A stretch of DNA of 64,000 bases from the NCBI RefSeq assembly GCF_016904955.1, contig NZ_JADIKE010000039.1, positions 186,001 through 250,000 on the forward strand, in the 5' to 3' direction. A model generated the notes under the pieces. The model was given only the letters and a program-made list of their open reading frames with translations, searched no databases and had not been told where the DNA came from. Positions 45,660-53,935 of the stretch are shown here, piece by piece. The position numbers and the translations under genes are program-made. Origin of the DNA: Dyella flava (GTDB lineage: Bacteria; Pseudomonadota; Gammaproteobacteria; Xanthomonadales; Rhodanobacteraceae). Every line of letters begins with the position of its first letter. Position 1 is the first letter of the stretch.

Positions 45660-46076
45660 CTAGGCAAGAAGAAGCTGCGTTTTTCGCGACTTTCTGAGCA
45701 TGGGTGAAGCATCGCTTGTCCGAAGACACGCAACGCCGTAACGCACCGCGCGCAACAGCTCTGCTTTTCCGTAAGGTTTGCGAAGGACGCTCATGTCGTG
45801 CGGATACTGCGGTCCCAGTGCATCCCAATCACCAGAGGCAAGGATGTAATGACGATGGCGCCGGCTTTGCCGCATTTTTCCGGCCATTTCCATGCCGGTG
45901 ATTTGATGATCCAGGCGCATATCCGTCACCACGACACCGATGTCCGGATACTGGTGCGACAGGCGTAATGCCTCCGCAACACCTCGGGCCTGGAAGACTT
46001 TATAGCCCGCTTTGCTCAGCGTGTGCGAAGCGAGGTCGCAGGTGTCCAAATCGTTATCGACCACCAAAACATGCAT
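45660..46076 (-). CDS. receiver-only response regulator
   Basis: 138 aa, one CheY-like domain with acidic pocket D7/D9, phospho-acceptor D52 in VVVTDMRL, conserved Ser in ILASGD and Lys in LRKPYG. There is no output domain, so it would act through protein contact or in a phosphorelay. A basic tail (LRKSRKTQLLLA) follows. No histidine kinase gene is next to it. A similar receiver gene lies 0.9 kb away on the other strand. Confidence 0.88.
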   Translation of the reverse strand: MHVLVVDNDLDTCDLASHTLSKAGYKVFQARGVAEALRLSHQYPDIGVVVTDMRLDHQITGMEMAGKMRQSRRHRHYILASGDWDALGPQYPHDMSVLRKPYGKAELLRAVRYGVACLRTSDASPMLRKSRKTQLLLA

Positions 46077-46489
46077 AACCGCTTTCCATTATGGCGCGGC
46101 ATCCTGGTTTCCCCGTGAGATGATTTTTGATCTGGTGTATGACAGCGGCATGAACCGGGCCTTCCGGCGGCATGCTGCTATTCAGCATCCAACAGCGTTT
46201 TCGCCTAAAGTTGGTGCCAGGAAAAAGTATGCTTTTCGCACCGAATGGCGTGATTATTTGCTTTATAACGACAGGCTAAGCAAAAGCAGTGCCGAAGCGC
46301 ATGTATAGCCGGCGTTACAAGAGGATGTTTACACTTAGTACACGAAGTCTTGCATACAAGTGAGTCAAGGTGAGGCTGTAATCGTCGAGCATGCGTGGCA
46401 GGAAGCCGATTCGAGCGTATGTGTCGGATAGCGGTTACAGTTCACTCGGCACGACGCAAAAATCATGTCGTCACTTCAGGAGAAACCTC
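46077..46489 (+). other. 413-bp intergenic region
   Basis: No convincing gene. It must hold the promoters for the receiver gene to the left and the lipoprotein gene to the right. GGATGTTTACACTTAG near 46322 and AGGAG at 46478-46482 (RBS of the next gene) are the only signals I note. Confidence 0.4.
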
Positions 46490-46738
46490 ATGAATCGCAT
46501 GGTATTGGGCTTTGCAGTCGCTTGTATCGGTTTGGCCATCGGCGGATGCCAGAATCCGAGCAGCAGCAACAATGGCGCGGCTCCCGCCGCCGGCGGGGAA
46601 GGAACGCCTGCTCCAGCCGCGCCAGCACCATCTGCCACCGCCAATGCTCCCGCAGGCGCTCACAGCGCCATGATGCCGCCCGCCGCCAGCGGAACGGCCC
46701 AGATGCCGGCCTCTCCGTCGACCTCGTCGGGCCATTAA
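46490..46738 (+). CDS. small Ala/Pro-rich lipoprotein
   Basis: 82 aa. An export signal ends in a lipobox IGGC with the lipidated Cys at residue 20. The mature part is low-complexity, rich in Ala, Pro, Ser and Gly (for example APAAPAPSATANAPAGA), likely an unstructured surface or periplasmic tether. AGGAG lies 7 bases before the ATG at 46490. Function unknown. It sits between two receiver genes. Confidence 0.75.
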   Translation: MNRMVLGFAVACIGLAIGGCQNPSSSNNGAAPAAGGEGTPAPAAPAPSATANAPAGAHSAMMPPAASGTAQMPASPSTSSGH

Positions 46739-46954
46739 TACCTTGGGCCGGTTTGCCGTCGGCGGCCCTGCCGACGGCAAGCTTGCAGTAGCTGTATTCA
46801 CAGCTGCTGAAACTTGTTTTGACCTCATCTTCACGTCATTCGGCGCCTTCGGATTTATCGGCCACTGTCCGGGTGAATATTCATTATCTGTTGGGTCATT
46901 CCCGAATACCGTTCGTCGCAGTGCCGGGATCGGCACGTTTCGAGTGAGGATGGC

Positions 46955-47320
46955 ATGAAGACTGTTCTGCTCGTCGAGGACAATCGCGATGTCCTTGTTT
47001 CCACGGCGTACATGCTTCAGGACGCCGGTTACGAAGTGGTAGCTGCAGCCAATTCCGGTCAGGCCAAGGAAGTTGCCTCGGTCCGAACGGATATCGGCGT
47101 GATCGTTACCGATCTGAATCTCAACGAAGGCATGAACGGTATCGAGTTGGGGATGGCCATGCGCGAAGACGGGCTGAAATGTCCGTTGATCGTGATGTCC
47201 GGCGATGCCGATCCGCCGGAGCACGGCATGCTTTCCTGGATGACGTACCTGCCCAAGCCGTTTGATCGCAGGGCCTTGCTTGCCGCGATTACCGGTAACG
47301 TGCAGCCGGTCGTTTCATAG
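46955..47320 (+). CDS. receiver-only response regulator
   Basis: 121 aa, a single CheY-like receiver with E8/D9, phospho-acceptor D53 in VIVTDLNL, Ser in IVMSGD and Lys in LPKPFD. No DNA-binding or enzymatic output domain is attached. GAGG precedes the ATG. It is paralogous to the receiver at 45660 (both have DIGV-V-TD then a GMNGIE/TGMEMA helix). Confidence 0.9.
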   Translation: MKTVLLVEDNRDVLVSTAYMLQDAGYEVVAAANSGQAKEVASVRTDIGVIVTDLNLNEGMNGIELGMAMREDGLKCPLIVMSGDADPPEHGMLSWMTYLPKPFDRRALLAAITGNVQPVVS

Positions 47321-47365
47321 CCAAGAAGCCACTGGTACGTTCCAGAACAGGCTGCAAAAGTCCGC

Positions 47366-47908
47366 TCAGCTTTTTTGACAGCGAACGTCCGGCATTCGGT
47401 CGGGCATGTATTGGCAGTCGTGAAAAGCGCTGCCTGTCAGTTGCCAGCCGCCATGACCTTCGTCGGCATCCGTGTTCCAGATATACGTCCATGACAGATA
47501 GGTCATCGTGGTTTGCGAAACGATGGTGACGTGTTCGCCCGGCTGCCCGGCTATCGGAAGCAATGCAGGCTTTTCATCCAGCGATGCATGCGAATGCAGT
47601 GAGGGGGATGATTCGGTATTGGTGGAGCGAATCGCTGTCCTGATGGTAATCAGATCCACATCCGTGCTGATGGCTTTGGCGACGAACTGGCCATTGCGGA
47701 AATCATGATAGTTGGCCGTATCGCGCGCGATCTGTGTGCGAATCCAGTTTGCCCACATGGCATACGTAGGGGTGTTGGGAACCAGTTGCATGGTTTGCAC
47801 GCTGTTGGTTACTTGTTCGTCGCTGATATTCGGCGGCGATGCCAGCGTTATCGTCGACATGACAGCTGAAAAAACCGTAGCGATCGATATTCCCTGTGCC
47901 TTTCTCAT
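47366..47908 (-). CDS. exported protein of unknown function
   Basis: 180 aa. A signal peptide (about 1-24, ending TLAS) precedes a soluble chain with many Thr and Ser; no known domain is recognised (AMWANWIRTQIARD, YLSWTYIWNTDADEGHGGW). AGGGG lies 8 bases before the ATG at 47908. An apparent 398-aa frame reading back to 48562 crosses the tRNA gene and is not believed. Transcription is convergent with the receiver gene. Confidence 0.65.
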   Translation of the reverse strand: MRKAQGISIATVFSAVMSTITLASPPNISDEQVTNSVQTMQLVPNTPTYAMWANWIRTQIARDTANYHDFRNGQFVAKAISTDVDLITIRTAIRSTNTESSPSLHSHASLDEKPALLPIAGQPGEHVTIVSQTTMTYLSWTYIWNTDADEGHGGWQLTGSAFHDCQYMPDRMPDVRCQKS

Positions 47909-48015
47909 CGTCACGCCCCTGTGGCTGAGTAAGGATGTAGTTCGTCCGTTTGATGTGGCGAAATCCCTGGTGATTACCGTACCGCCAGAGCCCGCGGCCC
48001 TATTGAACCACAACG

Positions 48016-48040
48016 AAAAAGGCCACCCGATGGGGTGGCC
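48016..48040 (-). terminator. terminator of tRNA-Val
   Basis: On the reverse strand, an 8-bp stem GGCCACCC/GGGTGGCC with a 4-nt loop is followed by TTTTT. It starts 17 bases after the tRNA 3' end. Confidence 0.9.
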
Positions 48041-48057
48041 TAAGTCGTTGAATAGGT

Positions 48058-48132
48058 TGGTGGGCGGTACAAGGATCGAACTTGTGACACCTGCCGTGTG
48101 AAGGCAGTGCTCTACCGCTGAGCTAACCGCCC
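48058..48132 (-). tRNA. tRNA-Val(CAC)
   Basis: The reverse strand folds into a full cloverleaf: acceptor GGGCGGT/ACCGCCC, D-arm with AGCTCAGC, anticodon stem CTGCC/GGCAG around loop TTCACAC (anticodon CAC, valine), T-arm with GTTCGATCC, discriminator A and an encoded CCA end. Stem pairing is complete. Confidence 0.96.
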
Positions 48133-48262
48133 GCCGTGAACGCGCAACTATACGGATTACGAGCGGATAGGTCAACCACCTGGCGGGTTTGCCGTTCCCT
48201 TGATCAGCCCTGAGCGCTGGGCGGCTAAAATGTCCCGTTCCCCTCCTTAAGCAGCCTTCCCC

Positions 48263-48595
48263 ATGCACTTCGATCTCTCGCATATCCTGCATTCCCTGCA
48301 GAATTTCCACCTGACACCGTGGAAGGCAGTCGGCTATCTGGGCACCCTGATGTTCACCGGCCGCTGGTTCGTGCAGCTGTATTACACCCGCAAATACAAG
48401 CGGGTGGTCATGCCGCTTTCGTTCTGGTGGATGTCGGTGACGGGCAGTGCCTTGTTGCTGGCCTATTTTGTCTTCGGCAAGAACGACTCGGTGGGCATTC
48501 TTTCCAATTTCTTCCCGGTATTCGTGTCGGTCTACAACCTGGTGGTGCACCTGCGGCATCACAAGAACAATACGACCGGCGACGATACCGCGTGA
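48263..48595 (+). CDS. lipid-A-disaccharide-synthase N-terminal-domain (LAB_N) protein
   Basis: A 110-aa membrane protein with three hydrophobic segments. The signature GYLGTLMFTGRWFVQ and PLSFWWMSVTGS, then NFFPVFVSVYNLV, match the LAB_N domain that is found alone or at the N-terminus of some lipid A synthases. Stand-alone versions may act in lipid or sugar trafficking, but their role is unproven. It is convergent with the metH gene cluster. Confidence 0.88.
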   Translation: MHFDLSHILHSLQNFHLTPWKAVGYLGTLMFTGRWFVQLYYTRKYKRVVMPLSFWWMSVTGSALLLAYFVFGKNDSVGILSNFFPVFVSVYNLVVHLRHHKNNTTGDDTA

Positions 48596-48601
48596 AAGGC
48601 G

Positions 48602-48697
48602 AGGAGTGAGTGGAGAGGAGTGAGAAGTAAGAGAAAGGCCCGTTTATCGCAGCGCAGAAGCTCTTCTCTCACTTCTCACTCCTCTCCACTCACTCCT
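48602..48697. repeat. long inverted repeat, 33-nt arms
   Basis: The arms (48602-48634 and 48665-48697) match over 33 bases with one mismatch and enclose 30 bases. They are purine-rich on one side (AGGAGTGAGTGGAGAGGAGT...) and pyrimidine-rich on the other. It lies between the convergent LAB_N gene and metH, so it could end both transcripts. A related element is at 53713-53845. Confidence 0.85.
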
Positions 48698-48705
48698 GGC
48701 TCCCC

Positions 48706-51414
48706 CTACTCGGGATCGTAGTCCAGATTCGGCGCCAGCCATCGTTCGGCTTCTTCGCGTGTCCAGCCTTTGCGCTTCGCGTAATCATCAACCTGTTCGC
48801 GGGTGATGCGGCCCACTACGAAATACTGGCTGCCAGGGTGGGAGAAATACCAGCCGGATACCGCCGCTGCCGGGTACATGGCGAAACCTTCCGTCAGCTC
48901 GATGCCGGTGTTGCGGGTGGCGTCGAGCAATTCGAACAGCGCCGTTTTTTCGGTGTGATCCGGGCAGGCGGGATAACCGGGGGCAGGGCGGATGCCGAGG
49001 TATTTCTCGTTGATTAGCGCTTCGTTGTCGAGCGATTCCTCGGACTGATAACCCCAGAATTCGCGGCGAACGCGTTCGTGTATGCGCTCGGCAAAGGCTT
49101 CCGCCAGCCGGTCAGCCAAGGCCTTGAGCAGGATCGCGGAGTAGTCATCGTGCGCGGCCTCGAAGCGCGCAACGTGCTCTTCGATGCCGATGCCGGCGGT
49201 GACGGCAAAGCCGCCCAGCCAGTCCTGCTTGTTTTCGTCCTTGGGGGCGATGAAGTCAGATAGGCAGAAGTCGGGGCGTTCGACAGGTTTTTCCGCTTGT
49301 TGGCGCAGGTGATGCAGGCGTGCGCCCGTTTGTTTCCCGGAGCGTGCGAGGTTTTTAGCCGTGGTGATCTCGATATCGTCGCCGATGCTGTGTGCCGGCC
49401 AGAAACCGATGACGCCACGTGCGGTAAGCCAGCGCTCGGCAATGATCTTGTCGAGCATCGCCTGCGCATCGGCGAATAGTTCAGTGGCCTGCTTGCCGAC
49501 GATGTCGTCCTCAAGGATCGCAGGGTAACGGCCTGCCAGTTCCCAAGCCTGGAAGAATGGCGTCCAGTCGATGTACTGGCGCAGTTCGGCCAGATCGTAA
49601 TCGTCGAACACGGTCAGACCGGGCTTTTGGGGCTGCGGCGGTGTGTAGTTGGTCCAATCGCCCTGAAAGCGCTGATTGCGCGCATGTTGCAGTGGCACCA
49701 GGGTCTTGGCGGTGCTGCGGTTCTTGTGGCGTTCGCGAATGTCCGCGTATTCGGTTCGGATCTTCGCCATGAAGTTGTCGACCAGTTCCTTGCTGATCAG
49801 CGATTGCGCGACGCCGACAGCGCGCGAGGCGTCCTTCACCCACACGGTAGGGGATTTGTAATGCGGCTCGATCTTCAGCGCGGTGTGCGCACGCGACGTG
49901 GTGGCGCCGCCGATCAGCAGCGGAATCTGGAAATCCTGTCGCTGCATTTCGCGTGCGACCTGACTCATTTCTTCCAGTGACGGCGTGATCAGGCCGGACA
50001 GGCCGATGATATCGGCGTTGTGTTCGCGGGCGGTGTCCAGGATCTTCTGTGCCGGCACCATCACGCCAAGATCGATGACCTCAAAGTTGTTGCAGCGGAG
50101 CACCACGCCGACAATATTCTTGCCGATGTCGTGCACATCGCCTTTGACGGTGGCCATCACGATAGTGCCGTTGTTCTTGCCGGCATCGCCCGTGCGCAGT
50201 TTTTCTGCCTCGATATACGGCAGCAGATAGGCCACGGCTTTCTTCATTACGCGAGCGGATTTCACCACTTGTGGCAGGAACATCTTGCCGGCGCCAAACA
50301 GGTCGCCAACGACGTTCATGCCGGCCATCAGCGGGCCTTCGATCACGTCCAGGGGGCGACTGGATTGCTGGCGTGCGTCTTCGGTGTCTTCGTCGACGTA
50401 CTGGTCGATGCCGTGCACGAGCGCATGGGCAAGGCGTTCGTGCACCGGTTTCTCTCGCCAGGCCAGATTTTCGGTAACGGTTTCGCCTTTCCTGGCTTTG
50501 TACTGATCGGCGATTTCCAGCAGGCGCTCAGTGGCGTCAGCGCGACGGTTGAGTACTACGTCTTCAACGCGTTCGCGCAATTGCGCGGGCACATCGTCGT
50601 AGATCATCAACGCACCAGCATTGACGATGCCCATGTCCATGCCGGCTTTGATCGCGTGGTACAGGAATACGGAGTGGATCGCTTCACGTACCGTGTTGTT
50701 GCCGCGGAACGAGAATGATACGTTGGATACGCCGCCTGACACATGGCTGAGCGGGAAGCGCTTTTTCAGCTCGCGCGTGGCTTCGATGAAATCCACGGCG
50801 TAGTTGTTGTGCTCTTCGATGCCGGTGGCGATGGCGAAAATGTTCGGATCGAAGATGATGTCTTCCGGCGGAAAGTCCAGTTCTTCGGTCAGCAGCTTGT
50901 ACGCGCGCGAGCAGATGTCCACTTTGCGCGCGCAGGTATCGGCCTGGCCCTGTTCGTCGAAGGCCATCACCACCACGGCGGCGCCGTATTCCAGCACTTT
51001 GCGGGCATGCTCAAGGAAGACGTCCTCGCCCTCCTTCATCGAGATCGAGTTGACCACGCCTTTGCCTTGCAGGCAGCGCAGGCCAGCTTCAATCACACTC
51101 CACTTGGAGGAGTCGACCATCACCGGCACGCGGGCGATGTCGGGTTCGGCGGCGATCAGGTTGAGGAAGCGTGTCATCGCTGCCTCGGAATCGATCAGGC
51201 CCTCATCCATGTTTACATCAATGATCTGCGCGCCATTGGCAACCTGCTGACGTGCAACGTCAACGGCTTCTTCGTAGCGTTCTTCCTTGACCAATTTCTT
51301 GAACTGCGCCGAGCCAGTGACATTGGTGCGCTCGCCGACATTGACGAACAGCAGGTCTGGCGTGATGACCAGCGGTTCCAGGCCGGCGAGGCGGGTGTAG
51401 CGTGTGATGTTCAT
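48706..51414 (-). CDS. metH: methionine synthase, folate/B12/activation part
   Basis: 902 aa, comprising the C-terminal three modules of cobalamin-dependent MetH: a pterin-binding domain (about 1-300; NVGERTNVTGSAQF, DVNMDEGLID), a B12-binding domain and the SAM-dependent reactivation domain (about 570-900; GYPACPDHTEKT). The cobalt ligand motif is DVHDIG, with D426, H428 and G431. It takes methyl from methyl-tetrahydrofolate to cobalamin and then to homocysteine. The homocysteine-binding module is in the separate upstream gene at 51617. This two-gene form is usual in Xanthomonadales. Its ATG at 51414 is 202 bp from that gene. Confidence 0.96.
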   Translation of the reverse strand: MNITRYTRLAGLEPLVITPDLLFVNVGERTNVTGSAQFKKLVKEERYEEAVDVARQQVANGAQIIDVNMDEGLIDSEAAMTRFLNLIAAEPDIARVPVMVDSSKWSVIEAGLRCLQGKGVVNSISMKEGEDVFLEHARKVLEYGAAVVVMAFDEQGQADTCARKVDICSRAYKLLTEELDFPPEDIIFDPNIFAIATGIEEHNNYAVDFIEATRELKKRFPLSHVSGGVSNVSFSFRGNNTVREAIHSVFLYHAIKAGMDMGIVNAGALMIYDDVPAQLRERVEDVVLNRRADATERLLEIADQYKARKGETVTENLAWREKPVHERLAHALVHGIDQYVDEDTEDARQQSSRPLDVIEGPLMAGMNVVGDLFGAGKMFLPQVVKSARVMKKAVAYLLPYIEAEKLRTGDAGKNNGTIVMATVKGDVHDIGKNIVGVVLRCNNFEVIDLGVMVPAQKILDTAREHNADIIGLSGLITPSLEEMSQVAREMQRQDFQIPLLIGGATTSRAHTALKIEPHYKSPTVWVKDASRAVGVAQSLISKELVDNFMAKIRTEYADIRERHKNRSTAKTLVPLQHARNQRFQGDWTNYTPPQPQKPGLTVFDDYDLAELRQYIDWTPFFQAWELAGRYPAILEDDIVGKQATELFADAQAMLDKIIAERWLTARGVIGFWPAHSIGDDIEITTAKNLARSGKQTGARLHHLRQQAEKPVERPDFCLSDFIAPKDENKQDWLGGFAVTAGIGIEEHVARFEAAHDDYSAILLKALADRLAEAFAERIHERVRREFWGYQSEESLDNEALINEKYLGIRPAPGYPACPDHTEKTALFELLDATRNTGIELTEGFAMYPAAAVSGWYFSHPGSQYFVVGRITREQVDDYAKRKGWTREEAERWLAPNLDYDPE

Positions 51415-51430
51415 TAATGACGCGCGTGTT

Positions 51431-51467
51431 CACACCCTCTCCCCTTCGGGGAGAGGGTGTGGGTGAG
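51431..51467. repeat. short palindromic element
   Basis: CACCCTCTCCCC and GGGGAGAGGGTG flank TTC in a perfect hairpin, followed by TGGGTGAGGG. It lies between the two metH genes. Confidence 0.6.
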
Positions 51468-51546
51468 GGAATAATCTTGCGTGAGGGTTGGACTGCCAGC
51501 GTTTGAACGCGAGATCTGTGGCTGCACGTACGAAGCTCCGCGCGCG

Positions 51547-51592
51547 GCTGTACTCTCGCCCCAACTCTCTCTCCGGAGGGGAGAGGGAGCTG
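51547..51592. repeat. second palindromic element between the metH genes
   Basis: CTCTCTCTCCGGAGGGGAGAGGGAG forms another short hairpin of the same family about 100 bases from the first. The pair makes the 202-bp spacer between the metH parts almost entirely repeat sequence. Confidence 0.5.
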
Positions 51593-51616
51593 TTTGGGGC
51601 AATAAGAAAAAGCCGC

Positions 51617-52702
51617 TCATGCTGCTTCCTGCTCTTCAGACGGCAGCGCGCGTGGCGCGCATTGGCTCACTGCCTCCGCAATCGCCTTGATATGCGCGGG
51701 CGTTGTGCCGCAGCAGCCACCTACCATGTTGAGCAGGCCATCGCGCGCGAATCCACCAATCACCGCAGCCATCTGCGCCGGCGTTTCATCGTATTCGCCG
51801 AAGGCGTTTGGCAGCCCCGCGTTTGGATGCGTGCTGACGTAGCATCCGGCCACGTTCGATAGCGTTTGCACATGCGGGCGCAGGTCGGCCGCGCCGAGCG
51901 CGCAATTCAATCCCACCGACAGTGGACGGATATGCTTGATCGAGTAGTAGAACGCTTCCGACGTTTGACCCGACAGCGTGCGGCCGGAGCGGTCGGTAAT
52001 AGTGCCGGATATCATCACGGGCAAGCGGGAGCCACGAGCGCGGAACAGCTCGCTCAGTGCGAACAAGGCGGCTTTGGCGTTGAGCGTGTCGAAGATGGTC
52101 TCGACCATGATCATGTCGGCGCCGCCATCGATCAGGCCGCTGGCCGATTCGGTGTAGTTGTCGACCAACTCTTCAAAGGTGACATTGCGAAAGCCGGGGT
52201 CGTTGACGTCCGGTGACAGCGACGCAGTTCTGCTGGTGGGCCCGAGAATGCCGATGACGAAACGCGGCTTGTCCGGCGTCTTCGCCGTATACGTGTCACA
52301 GGCCGCGCGGGCCAGCTTCGCTCCTTCACGATTCAACTCGTAAGCCAGATGTTCCAGGTGGTAGTCCGCCTGGCTGATGCGCGTGGAATTGAAGGTGTTG
52401 GTTTCGATCAGATCGGCACCGGCTTCCAGATAGGCCTCATGAACGCCGCGGATGATCTCGGGCTGGGTGAGCGTCAACAGGTCGTTGTTACCTTTCAGGT
52501 CGCAGGAACCGGGATGATCGTGACCATGTGCGTGGTTGCCGTCATGTCCATCGACGAAGCGTTCGCCGCGAAAGCCGGTTTCATCCAGCTGATGACCTTG
52601 CAGCATGGTGCCCATGCCGCCATCGAGAATTAGAATGCGCTGGCGCAGAGCGGCTTCGAGCAACGCGACACGGTCAGGATGAAGCCAGGGCAGGGTGCTC
52701 AT
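51617..52702 (-). CDS. metH: methionine synthase, homocysteine-binding part
   Basis: 361 aa, the N-terminal zinc/homocysteine methyltransferase module of MetH as its own protein. The fold signatures DGGMGTMLQ, ETNTFNSTRISQADY and the zinc cysteines in NMVGGCCGTTP are present. It must associate with the 902-aa part to work. An insertion after residue 50, DGHDGNHAHGHDHPGSC, is very His-rich and looks like a metal-binding loop. The start is ATG at 52702, 12 bases after the regulator gene, so the two are probably co-transcribed. Confidence 0.94.
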   Translation of the reverse strand: MSTLPWLHPDRVALLEAALRQRILILDGGMGTMLQGHQLDETGFRGERFVDGHDGNHAHGHDHPGSCDLKGNNDLLTLTQPEIIRGVHEAYLEAGADLIETNTFNSTRISQADYHLEHLAYELNREGAKLARAACDTYTAKTPDKPRFVIGILGPTSRTASLSPDVNDPGFRNVTFEELVDNYTESASGLIDGGADMIMVETIFDTLNAKAALFALSELFRARGSRLPVMISGTITDRSGRTLSGQTSEAFYYSIKHIRPLSVGLNCALGAADLRPHVQTLSNVAGCYVSTHPNAGLPNAFGEYDETPAQMAAVIGGFARDGLLNMVGGCCGTTPAHIKAIAEAVSQCAPRALPSEEQEAA

Positions 52703-52714
52703 GAGGAAACTCCT

Positions 52715-53641
52715 TTACGGCTTGCGCGCCAACAGGCTGATGACTTCGAAATGTGGTGCCTTGCGCTCGCGGCTCAAGCGATTGCAACTGATGACCTCCA
52801 GCTTGGCCTGGGCGGCGAGCTTGGTCAGATCCTGCTGTGTAAAGCCCAGGTTGCGGTGATCGAAGGGCTCCACGACGGCGCGGTGATCATGTCGGTCGAG
52901 GGTAACGGCCAGCAGTTTGCCGCCTGGACGCAAGACGCGCGCGGCTTCGGCGATGGCCTTGGGCGGATGCTCGGAATAGGTCAGCGCGTGCAGCATCAAC
53001 ACCAGATCAAAACGATTGGCTTCCAGTGACAATGCATGCATGTCACCGTGGCGTACTTCGACGTTGTCGAAGTTGGCGAGCCGTTTGGCAGCCGCTTCCA
53101 CCACGCGCTCGCCCGCATCCACGCAGACGATCGAGCGTGCATGCGGAGCCAGCAGTTCCGCGGTAACACCGTCACCGGACGCGATATCCAGCACATCGCC
53201 GGTTTCGAGTAATTGCAGCAACGAACGGGTCAGGGTTTCCCAGGTGCGGCCGGGTGAATAGTGGCGCTCCATGTCGCCTGCAACCGTATCGGCCCAGCCT
53301 TCATCGCGGGCGCGTTCGGCGAGTACGCCGGGCAGACGAGCGGCATCTTCGCGTAGCAGGGCGTCATCGATGCTTTCGCGCAGCGAACGGATCAAGGCGT
53401 GTTGACGCTCATCGCCTTCGCTATTGGCGCGGTAATAAGCGGAAACGCCGGCACGCCGGTCACGGACCAGTTCGGCTTCCTTGAGCTTAGCCAGGTGGGT
53501 GGACACGCGCGGTTGCGCCAGATGCAGCACAGCGGCGAGTTCGGCCACGGTCAGCTCCTCGCGTTCGAGCAGGGCCAGCAGCCGCACGCGAGTGGGATCG
53601 GCCAACAGGCGCAACACGCTGGAGGCGGTGGCCAGATCCAT
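52715..53641 (-). CDS. ArsR-family regulator fused to SAM-dependent methyltransferase (SahR-like)
   Basis: 308 aa. Residues 1-90 are a winged helix of the ArsR type (helix-turn-helix about 30-56: VAELAAVLHLAQPRVSTHLAKL). Residues about 130-308 are a class I methyltransferase fold with the SAM/SAH pocket DVLDIASGDGV (149-159). It lacks the metal-binding cysteines of classic ArsR. Regulators of this design next to methionine-cycle genes are known as SahR and are reported to respond to S-adenosylhomocysteine. It heads the metH operon and most likely represses it and itself. Whether the methyltransferase fold is catalytic is not known. Confidence 0.85.
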   Translation of the reverse strand: MDLATASSVLRLLADPTRVRLLALLEREELTVAELAAVLHLAQPRVSTHLAKLKEAELVRDRRAGVSAYYRANSEGDERQHALIRSLRESIDDALLREDAARLPGVLAERARDEGWADTVAGDMERHYSPGRTWETLTRSLLQLLETGDVLDIASGDGVTAELLAPHARSIVCVDAGERVVEAAAKRLANFDNVEVRHGDMHALSLEANRFDLVLMLHALTYSEHPPKAIAEAARVLRPGGKLLAVTLDRHDHRAVVEPFDHRNLGFTQQDLTKLAAQAKLEVISCNRLSRERKAPHFEVISLLARKP

Positions 53642-53653
53642 CGTGCATCCTTA

Positions 53654-53663
53654 TATCGCGATA
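53654..53663. promoter_or_regulatory. palindrome upstream of the ArsR-methyltransferase gene, likely operator
   Basis: TATCGCGATA is a perfect 10-bp palindrome about 12 bases before the start codon, abutting the AAGGA ribosome-binding site. ArsR-type repressors bind such short AT-flanked palindromes next to their own genes. The assignment as operator is inference. Confidence 0.45.
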
Positions 53664-53712
53664 GAGAGATGGTTAGGGTAGGTGTGGAACGGGCAAGCGT
53701 CAAGAGCCAGGA

Positions 53713-53845
53713 GAGAAGAGAGAGGAGTTAGAAGTGAGAGGAGTTAGAAGTGAGAGGAGTTAGAAGTGAGAGGAGTTAGAAGTGAGAGAGAGCATCCGTC
53801 GGTGCCGACAGGCTTTTCTCTAACCTCTCACTCCTCTCTCTTCTC
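53713..53845. repeat. purine/pyrimidine inverted repeat with internal tandem array
   Basis: The arms GAGAAGAGAGAGGAGT (53713-53728) and ACTCCTCTCTCTTCTC (53830-53845) are perfectly complementary over 16 bases. The left side contains four exact head-to-tail copies of GAGGAGTTAGAAGTGA (16 nt, 53722-53785). It lies between the divergent regulator and acyl-CoA dehydrogenase genes. Composition resembles the repeat at 48602-48697. Confidence 0.85.
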
Positions 53846-53935
53846 CCCTAGCTCTTGCTGCACCTGCACAAGGCTCCGTGCCCGCTCCCGGCTAAAATGG
53901 CCGGCTCTCCCACCTGTTCGTCCCCGGAGCCCCTC

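Noticed and set aside
45492..45707. 71-aa forward frame between the small reverse genes
   Set aside because: It overlaps the receiver gene and the hairpin, and its composition is not protein-like.
46012..46308. 98-aa forward frame upstream of the lipoprotein gene
   Set aside because: It starts inside the receiver gene on the other strand, with no RBS or recognised motif.
47366..48562. 398-aa reverse frame that would extend the exported protein
   Set aside because: It reads through the tRNA-Val gene and its terminator. The start at 47908 has an RBS and a signal peptide.
53722..53785. Tandem 16-nt repeats as a CRISPR array
   Set aside because: The repeats are directly adjacent with no spacers and there are no cas genes.
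53642..53935. Possible SAH or SAM riboswitch before the metH operon
   Set aside because: The leader is short and dominated by the tandem/inverted repeat; no conserved aptamer core was found. A protein regulator is a better explanation.
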